NCBI GenBank assembly: GCA_026018925.1
Contig: JAKSZU010000002.1
Location: 12,273,662-12,337,661 of the forward strand
Origin: Tupaia tana
Lineage: Eukaryota; Chordata; Mammalia; Scandentia; Tupaiidae
Direction: 5' to 3'
DNA length: 64,000 nt
The translations under genes were made by a program, and so were the position numbers. Below, one piece after another: positions 31,707 through 43,860 of this stretch (position 1 is the stretch's first letter; each line of letters begins with the position of its first letter). The notes below the pieces were generated by a model, which did not search any database, was not told the origin of the DNA, and was given only the letters and a program-made list of their open reading frames with translations.

Positions 31707-33149
31707 GTGGTTTTTAAGCAGCAGGTCTATTTAGTTTGGCTCTTTCAGTTTTCCCAGTGCAGGGAGTACTAGCAAAAGAAGCAAGAGCCTCCTTCAGCAC
31801 CACCACAGCTTTCCTAGCCCTAACCCACCATCGCTGCTTCAGGCATCCAAGAGGTCTGCTCTGCTTTCTAGGTTTCTGCTAGTCAGTCTTAACAGAGAAA
31901 CTTTCTGTGCATTTCACTAGCACAGATAAGGTATATCTAACTAGATAAAGGTGTCAGTAGCCCCCACGTAGCTGAACCTGAAATGGTAGGGGTGAGGATC
32001 TGTTTCTCTACACTTCTGAGAGTCATTACAAATGGGGACTCATTTTCTAACAAATTAGCTTTTCCTACTCCATATTGTAAGATGATACTTATTTAGTTGC
32101 TAACCTACTCTCTAATAAGACGGTGCTAAAGGAAACATATAACTTTAAAAATTACAGAGTACACTTTATGGTGGGTCATGAAATGGTTGAGCCTATTTTA
32201 TATCCATTTCTTCTGCCTTTCAGCAGTTTAATATTCAAACTTGGGAATCCCTTGTTGCTACATAGATTACTGAATTTTCATAATATAACCCTTTCCACTT
32301 TAATGAAAAATATCCTAAAAAGAATCTTCCATCAGAAACTACTTTAACAAAACCTAAGGAATTGGGTGGTTCAATAGATAAACAGTACCGTTCCACAGGG
32401 AGTGAAGTTCACGTCCAGCCTCAAGTCTAAATTAAATGAGCTTGATCGTATCTTTCAGTCTCTCGTGAACAGAAGACCAGAATACTGAACTGTATGAATA
32501 ATTCCACCGTTCGGCATGATTGATAGTCCTGGCTCAGGAGAGTCCCAGAATTGAACTAACAACCACACTAAATTGTATCGCATCTTTAAAGAAGATAGCC
32601 CTGTTTAGCAAGGGCTCTGTTACACAAAAGGGCCATGTTAAGTAGCATGCATCATCCTTAGCCTGTGACTAGGCAGAGGGTGGCTTCCAGCCCTGCTCCT
32701 GAGCTAATCTTTTAGTCAGGTTTTGCAGCTTGAATTGCATCAAATGATTTATTTTCTTCTCTTGGACTACTTCTAGCTTCAGCTTTTGGAGTGTGATTTT
32801 TATATCTACTGATAAATATATGAATTTCTCTTGCTAAATAATTTGTCTCTAACAATGATAAGAAATACCTATATGTCAAGTATATAAGAATATTCCTATG
32901 ACTGCAGTCCATGAGAATTCTTTGGCATCCAAAAATTCGTTGCATTTATCTACCTACTATTTACCAATTAAAAAAAATTAAAGTGGCAAAACCTGGGAAT
33001 TCAATGGAGTTGATTAATTTAAAAAACTGGGAATGGCATAACCACATTGGAAGATTATTTCCCCTGTGACCTATCTTTAATCAATCACATTTACTATTTG
33101 GGTGGCTCTATAGCAACAATAGTTAAGGAGAGTTCAGTAAGAAAGGTAT
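31707..33149. other. Unassigned sequence
   Basis: About 1.4 kb with no repeat or gene recognised. AT content rises to the right. Confidence 0.5.
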
Positions 33150-33705
33150 AGCACAGTGGAATACTATTCAGCCACTTAAAAGAAAGAAATCCTGTTATTC
33201 AAGGCAACATGGATGAGTGTGGAGGACGTGATATTATGTGAAATAAGCTGCACCTAGAAGGAGAAATGTCACACATTCTCACTTACATGTGGAATTGAAA
33301 AATTGGCCTCATAGAAGGAGAAAGTAGAATAGTGGTTACCAGAGTATGGGAAGGGAGATAGGGAGATGTTTGTTAATAGATACAAAGTTGTAGTTAGATA
33401 GGAGGAATAAGTTCTAGAGTTCTGTAGCACAGTAGGGTGACTATAGCTAACAATTGTTTTTTGTATATTTTAAGATAACTGGAAGAGATTTTAGACACTC
33501 CCAACACAAAGTAAGGACAAATGTTTGAGGTGATATATAAGGTCATTTTTCTATGCTAAAAACACATCATAACTTTTCCAACAGCCCAATATATGCTAAT
33601 TACCCTTATTTGCTTATGACACTCTGTATTCACACACCAAAACCCACATTATACCCCATAACTATGTGCAGTCATTGTGTCTATTAAAAATTAAAAAAAT
33701 GGTGT
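33150..33705 (+). mobile_element. L1 3' end (L1MA-like)
   Basis: 'acagtggaatactattcagc', 'aaggcaacatggatgagtgt', 'tgaaataagctgcacctaga', 'ttctcacttacatgtggaat', and a 3' UTR ending 'ccataactatgtgcagtcat...attaaaaattaaa' give an old forward L1 3' end. A MITE remnant lies at 33541-33592. Confidence 0.85.
33541..33592. mobile_element. Mariner-like MITE (copy 4), left arm deleted
   Basis: 'ggtcatttttctatgctaaa' and 'cataacttttccaacagccc' are the loop and right arm of the family. The outer left arm is missing. It interrupts the 3' UTR of the L1 at 33150-33705. Confidence 0.7.
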
Positions 33706-33998
33706 CCAGACAGTGCCATAGCTGTAACACAATGCCCAATGAGGGCCAACCCAAATGGGAAGATTCCAGGTCATGTCTGCAGACCTCCCTAAACATGCCA
33801 GACACATACGTGCCCACGATCACGGTCATCTGAAACTTGGGTGAAACACGGCATCTAGACCCTAGTGGGGATGCTATCTCTGTGTCATATTCTCTCTCTC
33901 TCTCTCTCTCTCTATCTCTATCTCTATCTCTATCTCTCCCTCCCTCCCTCCCTCCCTCCCTCACTCTGTCTCTTGCTCATAGAAGAAAGAAACTTTAA
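33706..33998 (+). mobile_element. SINE family B with CT/CTCC microsatellite
   Basis: Forward copy: 'ggtgtccagacagtgccata' head, 'gaagattccaggtcatgtct', 'catgccagacacatacgtgc', 'ctagtggggatgctatctct', then (CT)n/(TATCTC)n/(CTCC)n at 33,888-33,962, and an A-rich tail. Best forward example of family B. Confidence 0.7.
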
Positions 33999-34016
33999 AA
34001 ATAATAACAAAATAAT

Positions 34017-37000
34017 AAATAGCAGAAAGAAAGGTTGGTGAGGATGTGAAGAAATTGGAGCCCTTCTACATTGTTGGTGGGAATGTAAAATGCTGCAACT
34101 GGTTAGAAAATAGCTTGGAGGTTTGTTTCCTGGAACTTTGAGATGAACTTTCACTCCTCCCTGTCCCATATGGATACGTCTTCCAGAGAAGGGCCTTGCC
34201 AGATGGCAGGCTACCTGCAGCTGGAGGGCTTACCGGCTGGGGCCCATGGCTCATCCCCTTCCCCACTCACCTATGAACTCTCAGGACATCAGGACTTTGG
34301 ATAGCACACGATGCACTTTGCCTACTGAGTGAACTCTTCTTTGTTACTGAGTTGAAGCTCAGCAGCTCAGTTTCAGGTGCACATGTTCTCTAGACACAGG
34401 AAGGACTTTGGGTCACCCAGGACCAGTGACAACAGTGCAGGGTGGTGGTGAGCAACGAGGTGGCAGAGAAAAAGAGAGACTGACAGTTTCCTACTCCTGC
34501 ACACCTTTGAACACTCATGGATACCTTGAATAATTTAGGAAGGAACGTATAGTTCACCAGATGTCTAGGAACAATTGGCACAAGAAATACGAGCAACCAA
34601 CAAAATGTCTCTCCCTTAAGGAAAAACATTAATTACACATCACCTACAGACAACACAATAGCAGTCATGGAAATGTTGGGTAAACAATTCAGAATATTTG
34701 TAGTGACCAAACTAAATGAGATACAAGAGAAAGCAGACAACAAGCTCTAGGAGATGAGGAAGTCCTTTCATGATTTCAAAGAAAAAATAGACACCATGAA
34801 AAAGAATCAGATGGAATTGTTAGAGATGAAGACTGTGATACAGGGAATTAAAACCTCCCTTGAAAGAATTAAAAGTAAATTAGATCACACAGAACATTGA
34901 ATCTCAAATATAGAAAACAAAACCTCTAACCTAGAAAAAAGTATCAAAAAGACTGAGAAAACAACCAAGAAATATGAGGATAATATATGAGAAATACTAG
35001 ATAAAATCAAGCACCCAAACATCTGGATAATTGGTATCCCAGAAGATGAAGAAAATAATTAGGGCATTGGTAATTTATTCCATGAAATCCTGGATGAAAA
35101 CTTTCCAAACCTAGAGAGGTATTCAAATATCCAGACCCCCAAAATACCCCAAATTAGAATCAACCCAAAAAGATCCTCTCCACGGCGCATAATAGCCAGA
35201 TTGGCAAAAACAACAAAGACTAGATACTAAAATTGACAAGAGGGAAACTTCAAGTTACTTACGAAGATTATTCCATCAGGCTAACATAAGACCTCACATT
35301 AGAAACAATGCAGGCAAGAAAAGAATGGAGAAATACAGTCAAAATGTTAAATGGAAAACAATTTCAACTAAGAATACTGTACCCAGCAAGATTATCCTTA
35401 ATAAGGGAAAAAAGGATAAAAACATTCTTGGAAAAACAAAACCTGAAAGATTTACCAACTCCAACCAGGTCTTCAAGAGGTTCTGAAGGGAGTACTATAT
35501 CAGGAAAACTAAAAAGTCAGACAGATGTTTATAGGAGAAAAAAATAAATAAATAAAATGGCTCATTTAATGATAAAAATATGTCTGGAAATATCAGTAAT
35601 AACATTGAATGTTAATGGATTAAATTCTCTAATCAAGAGACACAGACTGGCTGAATGGATAAAAACAACAACAACAAAAAATCAAAAACAATAAAATCCA
35701 CAGAAACCCTTTTTCTGTTGCCTACAAGAAATGCACCTTATGGATAAAGACATACATAGGCTAAAAGTGAAGGGCTAGAAAAAGATATTTTATGCAGATG
35801 GAAATCAAAAAAGGGCTGGAGTTACAATACTAATTTCAGACAAAATAGGCTTAAAGACAAAGACTGTTAAGAGGAGACAAAGAAGGACATTATATTATAG
35901 TAAATGGGCTAATTCAGCTAGAAGACCTAACACTTATCTATGCACCCAACTCAGGGGCACCTAAATACATGAAGGAAGGACTGCTGGAGCTAAAGGAGAG
36001 ATAGGATGTAACACTATAATTGTTAGGGATCTCAACACCCCATTATCTCCTATAGACAGATATTCTAGACAAAAATAAGCAGAGAGATACAGGACCTAAA
36101 TGATACTATAAGTAAATGGGCTTGACAGACAGCTATAGAACTTTCCATCCTAAGACCACAAAATATACATCTTTCTCATCCCGGCAATGGAAACTTTTCA
36201 AAGATTGACTATATGATAGGACACAAATCAAGCCTTTACAGATTCAAGGGCATAGAAACTATATCCAGCATCTTCTCTAACCATGATGGAATTAAACTCA
36301 ATATTAATTTCAAGAAACACCCTAAAAAATACACAAACACATGGAAACTAAATGACCTACTTTCTGAATGACTTCTTAACTGCTGAAGAAATTTAGTCTG
36401 AAACAAAAAAATTTATGGAAACAAATGATGAGTATATGAGTTTCCATAATCTATGGGACATGGCAAAAGCAGTCCTAAGAGGGAAATTCATAGCAATTAG
36501 TGTGCATAAGAAAAAGATGAAAAGGTGGCAAATAGACTATCTAATATCATGCCTCAGGGAATTGGAAAAACAAATAAACAAAAAACAAACAAACCAAAAA
36601 TGCCAGGTGAATATAAATAATAAAGATTCAAGCAGAAATAAATGAAATAGAAAATTAGCAGAATATACAGAAAGTAAATGAAAGCAAAAGCTGGTTCTTT
36701 GAAAAGATGAACAAGATCTACACACCATTAGCTAGACTGATAAAGAAGAAGAAAGAAAGAAACCAGATAAATCAAATTTGTGTTGAAACAGACAGCATTA
36801 CAACAGGCACAATAGAAATGTAAAATATCATTAGAGGATCCTATAAGAGACTATATACCAACAAACAAGAGAACATGGAGAAGATGGATGGATGCACATA
36901 ATCCAAGGATTGAATCAGGAGGACATAAAATAAAAACCTGAATAGACCCATAACAAGCCATGAGATTGAGTCAATAACAAAAAACCTCCCAACAAAGAAA

Positions 37001-38130
37001 AGCTCAGGTTCTGATGACTTCACTTCTGAATTCTACAAAACTTTTAAGGAAGAGTTAACCCCCATTTTACTCAAATTATTTCTAAAGATTCAAAAGGAAG
37101 GAAACCTTCCAAATTCATTTTATGAAGCCTCCATTATCCTCATTCCCCAAACAGATAAGGACATGACAAAAAAGGAAAACTACAGACCAATATATCTGAT
37201 GAATATACATGCAAAAATTCTCAACAAGATACCTTCAAATTGTATCCAACAACATATAACAAAGATTATTCATCACAACCAGATAGGCTTCATTCCAGGG
37301 ATGCAAGGGTGGTTCAGCATACACAAGACGATAAATAGAATACACCATATTAACAGAAAGAAAGATAAAAACTTTGATTATTTCAATAGCTGCAGAGAAA
37401 GCATTTGATAAAACACAACAGCACTTCATAACGAAGACTCTCAGTAAGATTGGTATAGAAGGGTCATTTCACAACACAATAAAAGTTATATATGAAAAAC
37501 CTATAGCTAACATACTGAATGGGGAAAAGCTAAAAGCTTTTCCACTTAAAACTGGGTAAACAAGTCTGGCCACTTTCTTCGCTGCTGCATTTTTTTAGAG
37601 GTTTTTATTTTTTTGTTTGTTTGTTTGTTTGTTTTTTTAATGTACGGAAAGTGTGTAATAAAGGGAATTAATAAAAAAAAGAAAGAGAGAGAGAGAGAGA
37701 AGAAAGAAAATGGTTTGGAGGTTCCTCAAAAACAGAATTACCATATGACTCAGCAGTTCCATTCTTGGATATATACATACTCCACAGGGACGGAAACCAG
37801 GTGCTCAAAACAGCACTTGTGCATGTGTGTCACAGAATCACTGTTCGTGGCACCTGAAAGGTAAATGCAGCCAGATCCCAATCTATGGATGAGTGGACAA
37901 CCACACTGAGGTGTATGCATCCACTAAACTATTACCCAGCCCTGAAAAAGAACAAAGTACAGATGAGTGCTATAGCATGACTGAAACATGAAATCAGTAT
38001 GCTAACTAAAAGTTGCCAGATGCAAGAGTCACAACTGTATGGTTCCATTTATATGAAAGTTCACTCCATAGAAACAGGGAGCGGACTGACATATTTGCCA
38101 GAGCCTGGGAAAATGCGGGTGTGAGGCTTT
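34017..38130 (+). mobile_element. Old L1 ORF2 end/3' region, split by a second L1
   Basis: 34017-34123 ('ggttggtgaggatgtgaaga', 'gttggtgggaatgtaaaatg') and 37705-38130 ('tggtttggaggttcctcaaa', 'attaccatatgactcagcag', 'aagttcactccatagaaaca') are consecutive parts of one old L1 3' half. They are separated by a 3.6 kb L1 insertion with duplicated target sequence. Confidence 0.85.
34124..37704 (+). mobile_element. L1 with 5' UTR, ORF1 and only part of ORF2
   Basis: 34,124-34,660 is 5' UTR-like. ORF1 remnants: a coiled-coil-like Lys/Glu-rich stretch (34,667-34,990), an RRM with 'NIWIIGIPEDEE' (35,020-35,060), and a C-terminal domain with 'MQARKEWRN...ILYPARLS' (35,308-35,545). ORF2 begins at 35,557: endonuclease start 'VITLNVNGLNSLIKRHRLAE', then the reverse-transcriptase N-terminal region (37,000-37,590, '[18 protein letters not shown]', '[12 protein letters not shown]'). 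It breaks off near 37,591, before the catalytic YADD-type motif. A T-rich/A-rich junction (37,591-37,704) follows instead of the rest of ORF2. Multiple stops and frameshifts disable both ORFs. Target duplication agaaaat(a/g)g(c/t)ttggaggtt at 34105-34123 and 37705-37723. A half-L1-like derivative or a post-insertion deletion are both possible. Confidence 0.8.
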
Positions 38131-40076
38131 ATTTTCTTATTTCTTTATTTTGATTGAAGAAAATTTTTTTCAAATTAGAGGTGGGGGTTGCACAGCATTA
38201 TGTATTTACTAAATGTCACTGAATTGTTTCCTTTAAAATATGTTATATGGAAACAGTTATAGCTTTAGCAGTCAATGTTACTTAAAACTTAAATTTTTTA
38301 TTAAGCTTTCACTGAACAACATCTACTCAATTTTCAGACTTAATTCAATTCTTTAAATGACATACATCAGTCAGTAGAAGAAAAATAACTGAAAAGATAA
38401 TATTGTAAAAAAATCATTCTTAAAATAAACTTTTTTAATCTGAAAAACAATATAAACAAAGCAATAACTTTTAACTAGTAAAAACAGAAAATTTAAGGGA
38501 AATTTCTCCTAAAAATTTTAGAGTTTAAATGACCTTGAGATTGTTCTCTTACTGTCAAGCTAACATATCAGATAGCAGTGATTTTCTTTGGAACTGTCTA
38601 GAACTGCAATAGTACTTGACTGACTCTCTCCCCTCCCTGCCCGCCCAGTGCCCCATTGTTCCACTAGCAAATGCCAATCATCTGCGATTAAACAGAGAAG
38701 AACAATGACATAGTCTGTTCTCAAATGTAAATTCACTTCTTGCCGAACTTTGTATACTTCATAGTGCATATATGGGCTGTGGTTTGGTTTTCCCAGTATA
38801 CACAGGAAAGTATTTCATTATTTAAATATTATTTCTATAATTGCACAGATTTTTAGCTTCAAACACTAGATCATTATTTCAGTACTTCTTATGTCCAATA
38901 CTACATAACATTCCCTGCTTAGGAATTTGGAGTAATCTTCTCCACTTTATTGGCATTTGTTTATGAACTGAACTAGTTTTGAGACCTACTATGTACTAGG
39001 GATTGGGCTGGTTGATTAAACAGTATGGATGAATAAAAACCTCATGTCAAGTAGCTTATAGGTGAGTATGGACAGATAAAAAGAGTAATAGAATAAACAT
39101 ATTTTTTTGGCTCTTGATACTGTAATTTGTTTCTTATAGTACTTTGTAGTGATATTGTTGACTATTCACGTAGTGGCTAGCTCTACCTTTTCATAAATTA
39201 AGGACTAACCTGATAACAGTGACTGAGGATACTAGCAACATGAACTGAGGATGGTAATCAACCCACAGGACAGAGGAGCTCCCAGAGGAGCATGTAAGAC
39301 CCAATGAGTGGAAGTGAAACAATTTGGCTTTGGATGTAATCTGAGTATGGGTAGAGCAGTCATCAGACTTTCTCAAAAACAGCTTAAAATAACATGGATA
39401 GAGTTGTATCATTCATATCCAGCAGACCTGGCTTGAGCCATGAAAAGTTAGGTGCAACCTCTATAATTGGATTTCATAAATGTCACGGAGTTCCTAATAG
39501 ACTCGCTAACTCTTTCCTGCTTGTTAACTAACATCTTCAAATTCAAAAATTCTAAGTAATTCCTGTTGATTGGTATTCTGGAACTACTCTTGTGGAAAGG
39601 GAACACCCGTTAAGCTATTATTAATTTATTCCAGTGGTGGTTTTGGCTGATTGAATAGGAAGTCTTCACAAGGAATGGGGGCTTGAGGCCATGAGGCATC
39701 TGGATTAGGAACAATCCCAAAGTGGGTAAAGGATAGCACATTCCCAACTCCATCAGCCAACTCCTGGCAGCCCTGGCCAGGTCAGGGCAGAGCTCTGCTC
39801 ACTTCCTTGGGCCACAGAAATCCTATTATAACTGTTGATTAAGCTCTGAGGTAGCATCCAAAAGCCATATTAGTATCTATGTGCCTGAAACACATACATT
39901 TACAGTAAAACCCAGAAAAAAATAAAAAAGTTTCCCAGAGTTAAAAGAAGTTCAGCAACTTGTCACCCATCTTCTCCATTTTTCAATGATACATGTTTCT
40001 TAATTCAAAGTTATTTGGTCATTGGTCGCATAAAGTAATGGTTTCAACTTTTTACAGTGGGCACAGTCTGTTAACA
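38131..40076. other. AT-rich unassigned sequence
   Basis: About 1.9 kb with no recognisable gene or repeat. Open frames are unremarkable. Confidence 0.5.
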
Positions 40077-40092
40077 TCATATGCATTTCTTT

Positions 40093-40357
40093 TTTTTTTT
40101 TTTTTTAGAGGTTTTTGCTATAGGGCACGTGCGCTCACCAGACAGACAGAGAGAGACAGAGAGACAGAAAGCGAGAAATCAACCCCCAGGGGGGGATGGC
40201 CACGCCGCAATCCCCTCTCCTCCATTCTCTTCTTGGGATCTTGGGCATGCACGCACACGCGCCCAGCGTGAGTTTTAAGCCACCGGGTCCGGGACGCGAA
40301 CCGCGGTCGACTACATGGGAGTCCAGCGACATAGCCATTACACTAACTGCTGGTCCC
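40093..40357 (-). mobile_element. SINE family A (young)
   Basis: One of the best-preserved copies: CpG-rich 'ggacgcgaaccgcggtcgac', intact tail and head. The 16-bp target duplication atcatatgcatttctt (40077-40092 and 40358-40373) is perfect. Confidence 0.95.
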
Positions 40358-40373
40358 ATCATATGCATTTCTT

Positions 40374-41334
40374 GAGGTCAAGGAGCATTGTTTGTTTTTC
40401 TTTGAGTTTCCTTTTGTTGTTCCTTGCTTATCTTTTTGTTCAGCTTCTGTATAAAAGAGAGTCACTTCCAAAGGTTTTTCTATCAAATTTAAGGAACTCA
40501 GAACTTTAACCTATTTAGTCAGTAAAATCTAAACTCATTTTAAATGTGAAGAACTTGTGTCAAGCCATAATCCCAGTAAATAGAATTATAAATAGAAATA
40601 AGCTGAAAACAGAGTCCCAATTACTTGCTGGAGAAACAGGACATATAGACTACTTTGAGTATATGAGAAGGCAAGGGGAAATTTAGCTGGAATTTCTATT
40701 GATGATACTTGCTTTCATTTCATGATTAAAGGTATTGGAAAATTTTCACTAATGATATGAAACATAATTATGCTTTAGTGAGAAGGAAAAGTCATTGATA
40801 TTCTTAGGATAATTAGATTTTTTTACTAAGTGAACCCCTTAGCCAACCTCTAGAACTTTAAGCAAAAGAAAATAAATAAATTCATAAAAACAAACAGCCA
40901 TTAGTTGATTAGGCCAATGTGGTTCCTGAAATGTTCAGAGCTTTGGTGGTGGTGCTTTGCAAACCTAGCTAGCAAAAGGTTTAGAAAACTATGCTAGCCT
41001 TAAGATTAACCTTGTTTTATGCAAAAGAATGAATTTCAAATATTAATACCATATTAATATTTAAATATTCATTTAAAATCTCATTTTTAAAATAGCTCAG
41101 ATAAGGACTTTTTTAACAAAATTTCTCATTTGTATGATAGACTGTTGCCCACTGTGGCTCATACACAATTCTGAAAATGAAAACTGAAATTTCTGAGCAT
41201 ATTGAACACATGTCCATGTATTTATACTTCAAAATGAATCACATTTGGTAAGTCCTCTGAATAGTCTGACCTATGGAGGCCATTTTTGTTGTAGCATCTG
41301 TCCCAGTTATCTATAGCTGAGAGTATTGTTTTGC
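40374..41334. other. AT-rich unassigned sequence
   Basis: No recognised element. Confidence 0.5.
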
Positions 41335-42060
41335 TTTTAACATTAATTTATTCACTTGACAAATATTTATACTGTACCTGCAATATGTTAGACATTGTCT
41401 GGATGCTGGGAATACAGCAGCAAACAAAGCAGTCAAAATCCTTTGTTTATGAAGCTTAGATTCAAGTATGTGAAGGCAGATAATAAGCAAAATTGATGTA
41501 CAGGTGTATATTATGGGGTGTACTGGCAGGCAGTGACCACCAAAAGATCAGTCAAGTATAGAGAGTGGGGTGTGTGTCACCAGAGTGTTCGCAGCGAGCT
41601 CTGAGCAGGTGACATCTGAGCAAAGACTTTACGGAGGCAAAGTCCACCAGGCAGTGCTCCCTGGGGCAGGCCCAGCAAGTGCACTGCAATGCAGTTCTGG
41701 TGTTTCCACAAAGGAAGGGGAGACCAGTGTCCCTGGCCGGTAGTCACAGCCAGAATGAGTGGTGAGCTGGGTCATAGGGCCAGATCCATGAGGACTTGCA
41801 GGTCGTCGTAAGGATTTTGCCTTTGACTCAGTGGTAACGGGAGACAGTTGAGGGTTTGAATACAGGGATAACGTGAGCCAACTGACTCTTTTTGAGAGAC
41901 CATGTTGGCTTCTGTGTTGAGAAGAGATTGTAGGAGAATGAACATAGGAAGGAGCGTAGGTGGGAGGCAAATGCATTAATCCTGGAGCGGGCTTGGACCA
42001 GGGTGTGGACAGTGAGGATGGTGAAATATGGTGGGATCGTGGACATATGGATAGTCATGC
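41335..42060 (-). mobile_element. L2 LINE 3' end
   Basis: Reverse L2: 'tcacttgacaaatatttata', 'gggaatacagcagcaaacaa', 'aggtgacatctgagcaaaga', 'ggccagatccatgaggactt' and 'taaggattttgcctttgact' appear in the order expected for the reverse strand of L2. Strongly diverged. Confidence 0.75.
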
Positions 42061-42573
42061 AGTGTGAAGGAACAAGAAAACCTGCGCGAATGCACTGGCC
42101 ATTACTGTACAATCGCATGTCCTCATTTTGTAATATCTGCTGCTCCACTGGACCGGCTGATCCCCTAGGGAGCTATAGACCCACCACTCAATAGGACCCT
42201 TGAATGTCCCAGCCTGTTCGAGCCTAGCGCCCACCACCCGTGCACTTTGAGCACTGGGTTTTGTTCTCTGTGTGGTTCCATATGTCCCCTCAGTTTCTAA
42301 CCCTTCAGCTCTGAATTTGGTTACTGGTTATGGTCTTCTGTGTACATGGTACATCTGTCTGGGCTCTGGAAGCCCTCAGTTGGGCCAGGCCGGCAGGTAC
42401 TGCGGTTCGCTTCTGTAGCACAGCTGGAGCTAATGGAAAGTGGTTCAGGAGGTAAGAAAACCAGAGGACTTTGCCAGCCAAATGCAGTTGTCATATCCAA
42501 AGGGTAAGTTGGGCTGGAGACAGGAGTTAGAGTTTCAGACTAAGCTAAGAAGAAAATGGTGCAGTCAGAATGG
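42061..42573. other. Unassigned flank of minisatellite
   Basis: Mid-GC sequence without recognisable elements, directly preceding the 47-bp array. Confidence 0.5.
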
Positions 42574-43324
42574 GGGAGCCAGGGAGGGGGTGCAGCGGAC
42601 AGTTCAGGAGCATGCTCTGTGGGAGCCAGGGAGGGAGTGCAGCGGACAGTTCAGGAGCATGCTCTGTGGGAGCCAGGGAGGGGGTGCAGCGGACAGTTCA
42701 GGAGCATGCTCTGTGGGAGCCAGGGAGGGATGCAGCGGAAAGTTCAGGAGCATGCTCTGTGGGAGCCAGGGAGGGGGTGCAGTGGGCAGTTCAGGAGCAT
42801 GCTCTGTGGGAGCCAGGGAGGGGGTGCAGCGGACAGTTCAGGAGCATGCTCTGTGGGAGCCAGGGAGGGGGTGCAGCGGACAGTTCAGGAGCATGCTCTG
42901 TGGGAGCCAGGGAGGGAGTGCAGCGGACAGTTCAGGAGCATGCTCTGTGGGAGCCAGGGAGGGGGTGCAGCGGACAGTTCAGGAGCATGCTCTGTGGGAG
43001 CCAGGGAGGGATGCAGCGGAAAGTTCAGGAGCATGCTCTGTGGGAGCCAGGTAGGGGGTGCAGTGGGCAGTTCAGGAGCATGCTCTGTGGGAGCCAGGGA
43101 GGGGGTGCAGCGGACAGTTCAGGAGCATGCTCTGTGGGAGCCAGGTAGGGGGTGCAGTGGGCAGTTCAGGAGCATGCTCTGTGGGAGCCAGGGAGGGGGT
43201 GCAGCGGACAGTTCAGGAGCATGCTCTGTGGGAGCCAGGGAGGGGGTGCAGCAGACAGTTCAGGAGCATGCTCTGTGGGAGCCAGGGAGGGGATGCAGTG
43301 GGCAGTTCAGGATCAAGCTCTGTG
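42574..43324 (+). repeat. 47-bp minisatellite, 16 units, with 281-bp higher-order repeat
   Basis: The unit starts gggagccagggaggggg and continues tgcagcggacag, ttcaggagcatgctctgt. Unit starts: 42574, 42621, 42668, 42715, 42761, 42808, 42855, 42902, 42949, 42996, 43042, 43089, 43136, 43183, 43230, 43277. Variant types: A (gggggtgcagcggacag), B (gggagtg), C (46 bp, ggatgcagcggaaag), D (gggggtgcagtgggcag). The order is A-B-A-C-D-A, A-B-A-C-D-A, D-A-A'-end, so units 1-6 and 7-12 are copies of a 281-bp block. Because 47 is not a multiple of 3 and no stop occurs in the unit, all three forward frames stay open, giving spurious frames of 190-260 codons. Confidence 0.97.
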
Positions 43325-43489
43325 AGGAAGACTAGATCACCAAGGTGCATGAGTGGGCAGGACTGCCCTAAAGTTGGGCCCTGTTCCCATTTGTCCACTT
43401 CTCTGACTGAATTTATCTAGTTCTTACACCTAATCTAAACATTAGGTTTGGAGCACACATTTCCATTCTGAATTTTTCAGGACTACTTT
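43325..43489. other. Right flank of minisatellite
   Basis: Nothing recognised. Confidence 0.4.
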
Positions 43490-43860
43490 GGCCATTGGTG
43501 GCAGAGACCCAACTCAAATGGCCTTAAACAAGAAAAGAGAATTTATTGGCTAACATAACTAAAAAGCATAGGGATGATATTGCTTCAGGTACAGCTGGAT
43601 CCAGAGACACAAGCAATGTCTTAAACACTCAATACTTTTTTCATTGATCAGGCACATATTCCTTGATGTTGGCTTCATTCTCTGGTAGCTTAGCAACACT
43701 ATCAAGAAGACAATTTCTCCTTCCTGATATTTGAAGCCAGTTTTCAAGGTTTATCACATTAGCCTTCCTCAGATCATATGCCCAGGTCAGGATCAATTGG
43801 CATGGCCAGGGAGACAGAATAGCTTTCTGACTAACTAAGAATTACATACCTCCCTCACTG
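43490..43860. mobile_element. Ancient interspersed repeat, family not assigned
   Basis: 'ggcagagacccaactcaaat', 'ggccttaaacaagaaaagag', 'aatttattggctaacataac' and 'acagctggatccagagacac' are phrases of a well-known mammalian repeat that I recognise but cannot name reliably. Confidence 0.55.

Noticed and set aside
35308-35547. 79-codon frame with RNA-binding character
   Set aside because: It is the C-terminal domain of L1 ORF1 inside a disabled L1, not a host gene.
42574-43324. Regular repeats resembling a CRISPR array
   Set aside because: Units are head-to-tail without unique spacers, in a mammalian genome.
42440-43420. Long plus-strand frames (192-259 codons)
   Set aside because: They come from the stop-free 47-bp minisatellite and occur in all three frames with no protein-like composition.
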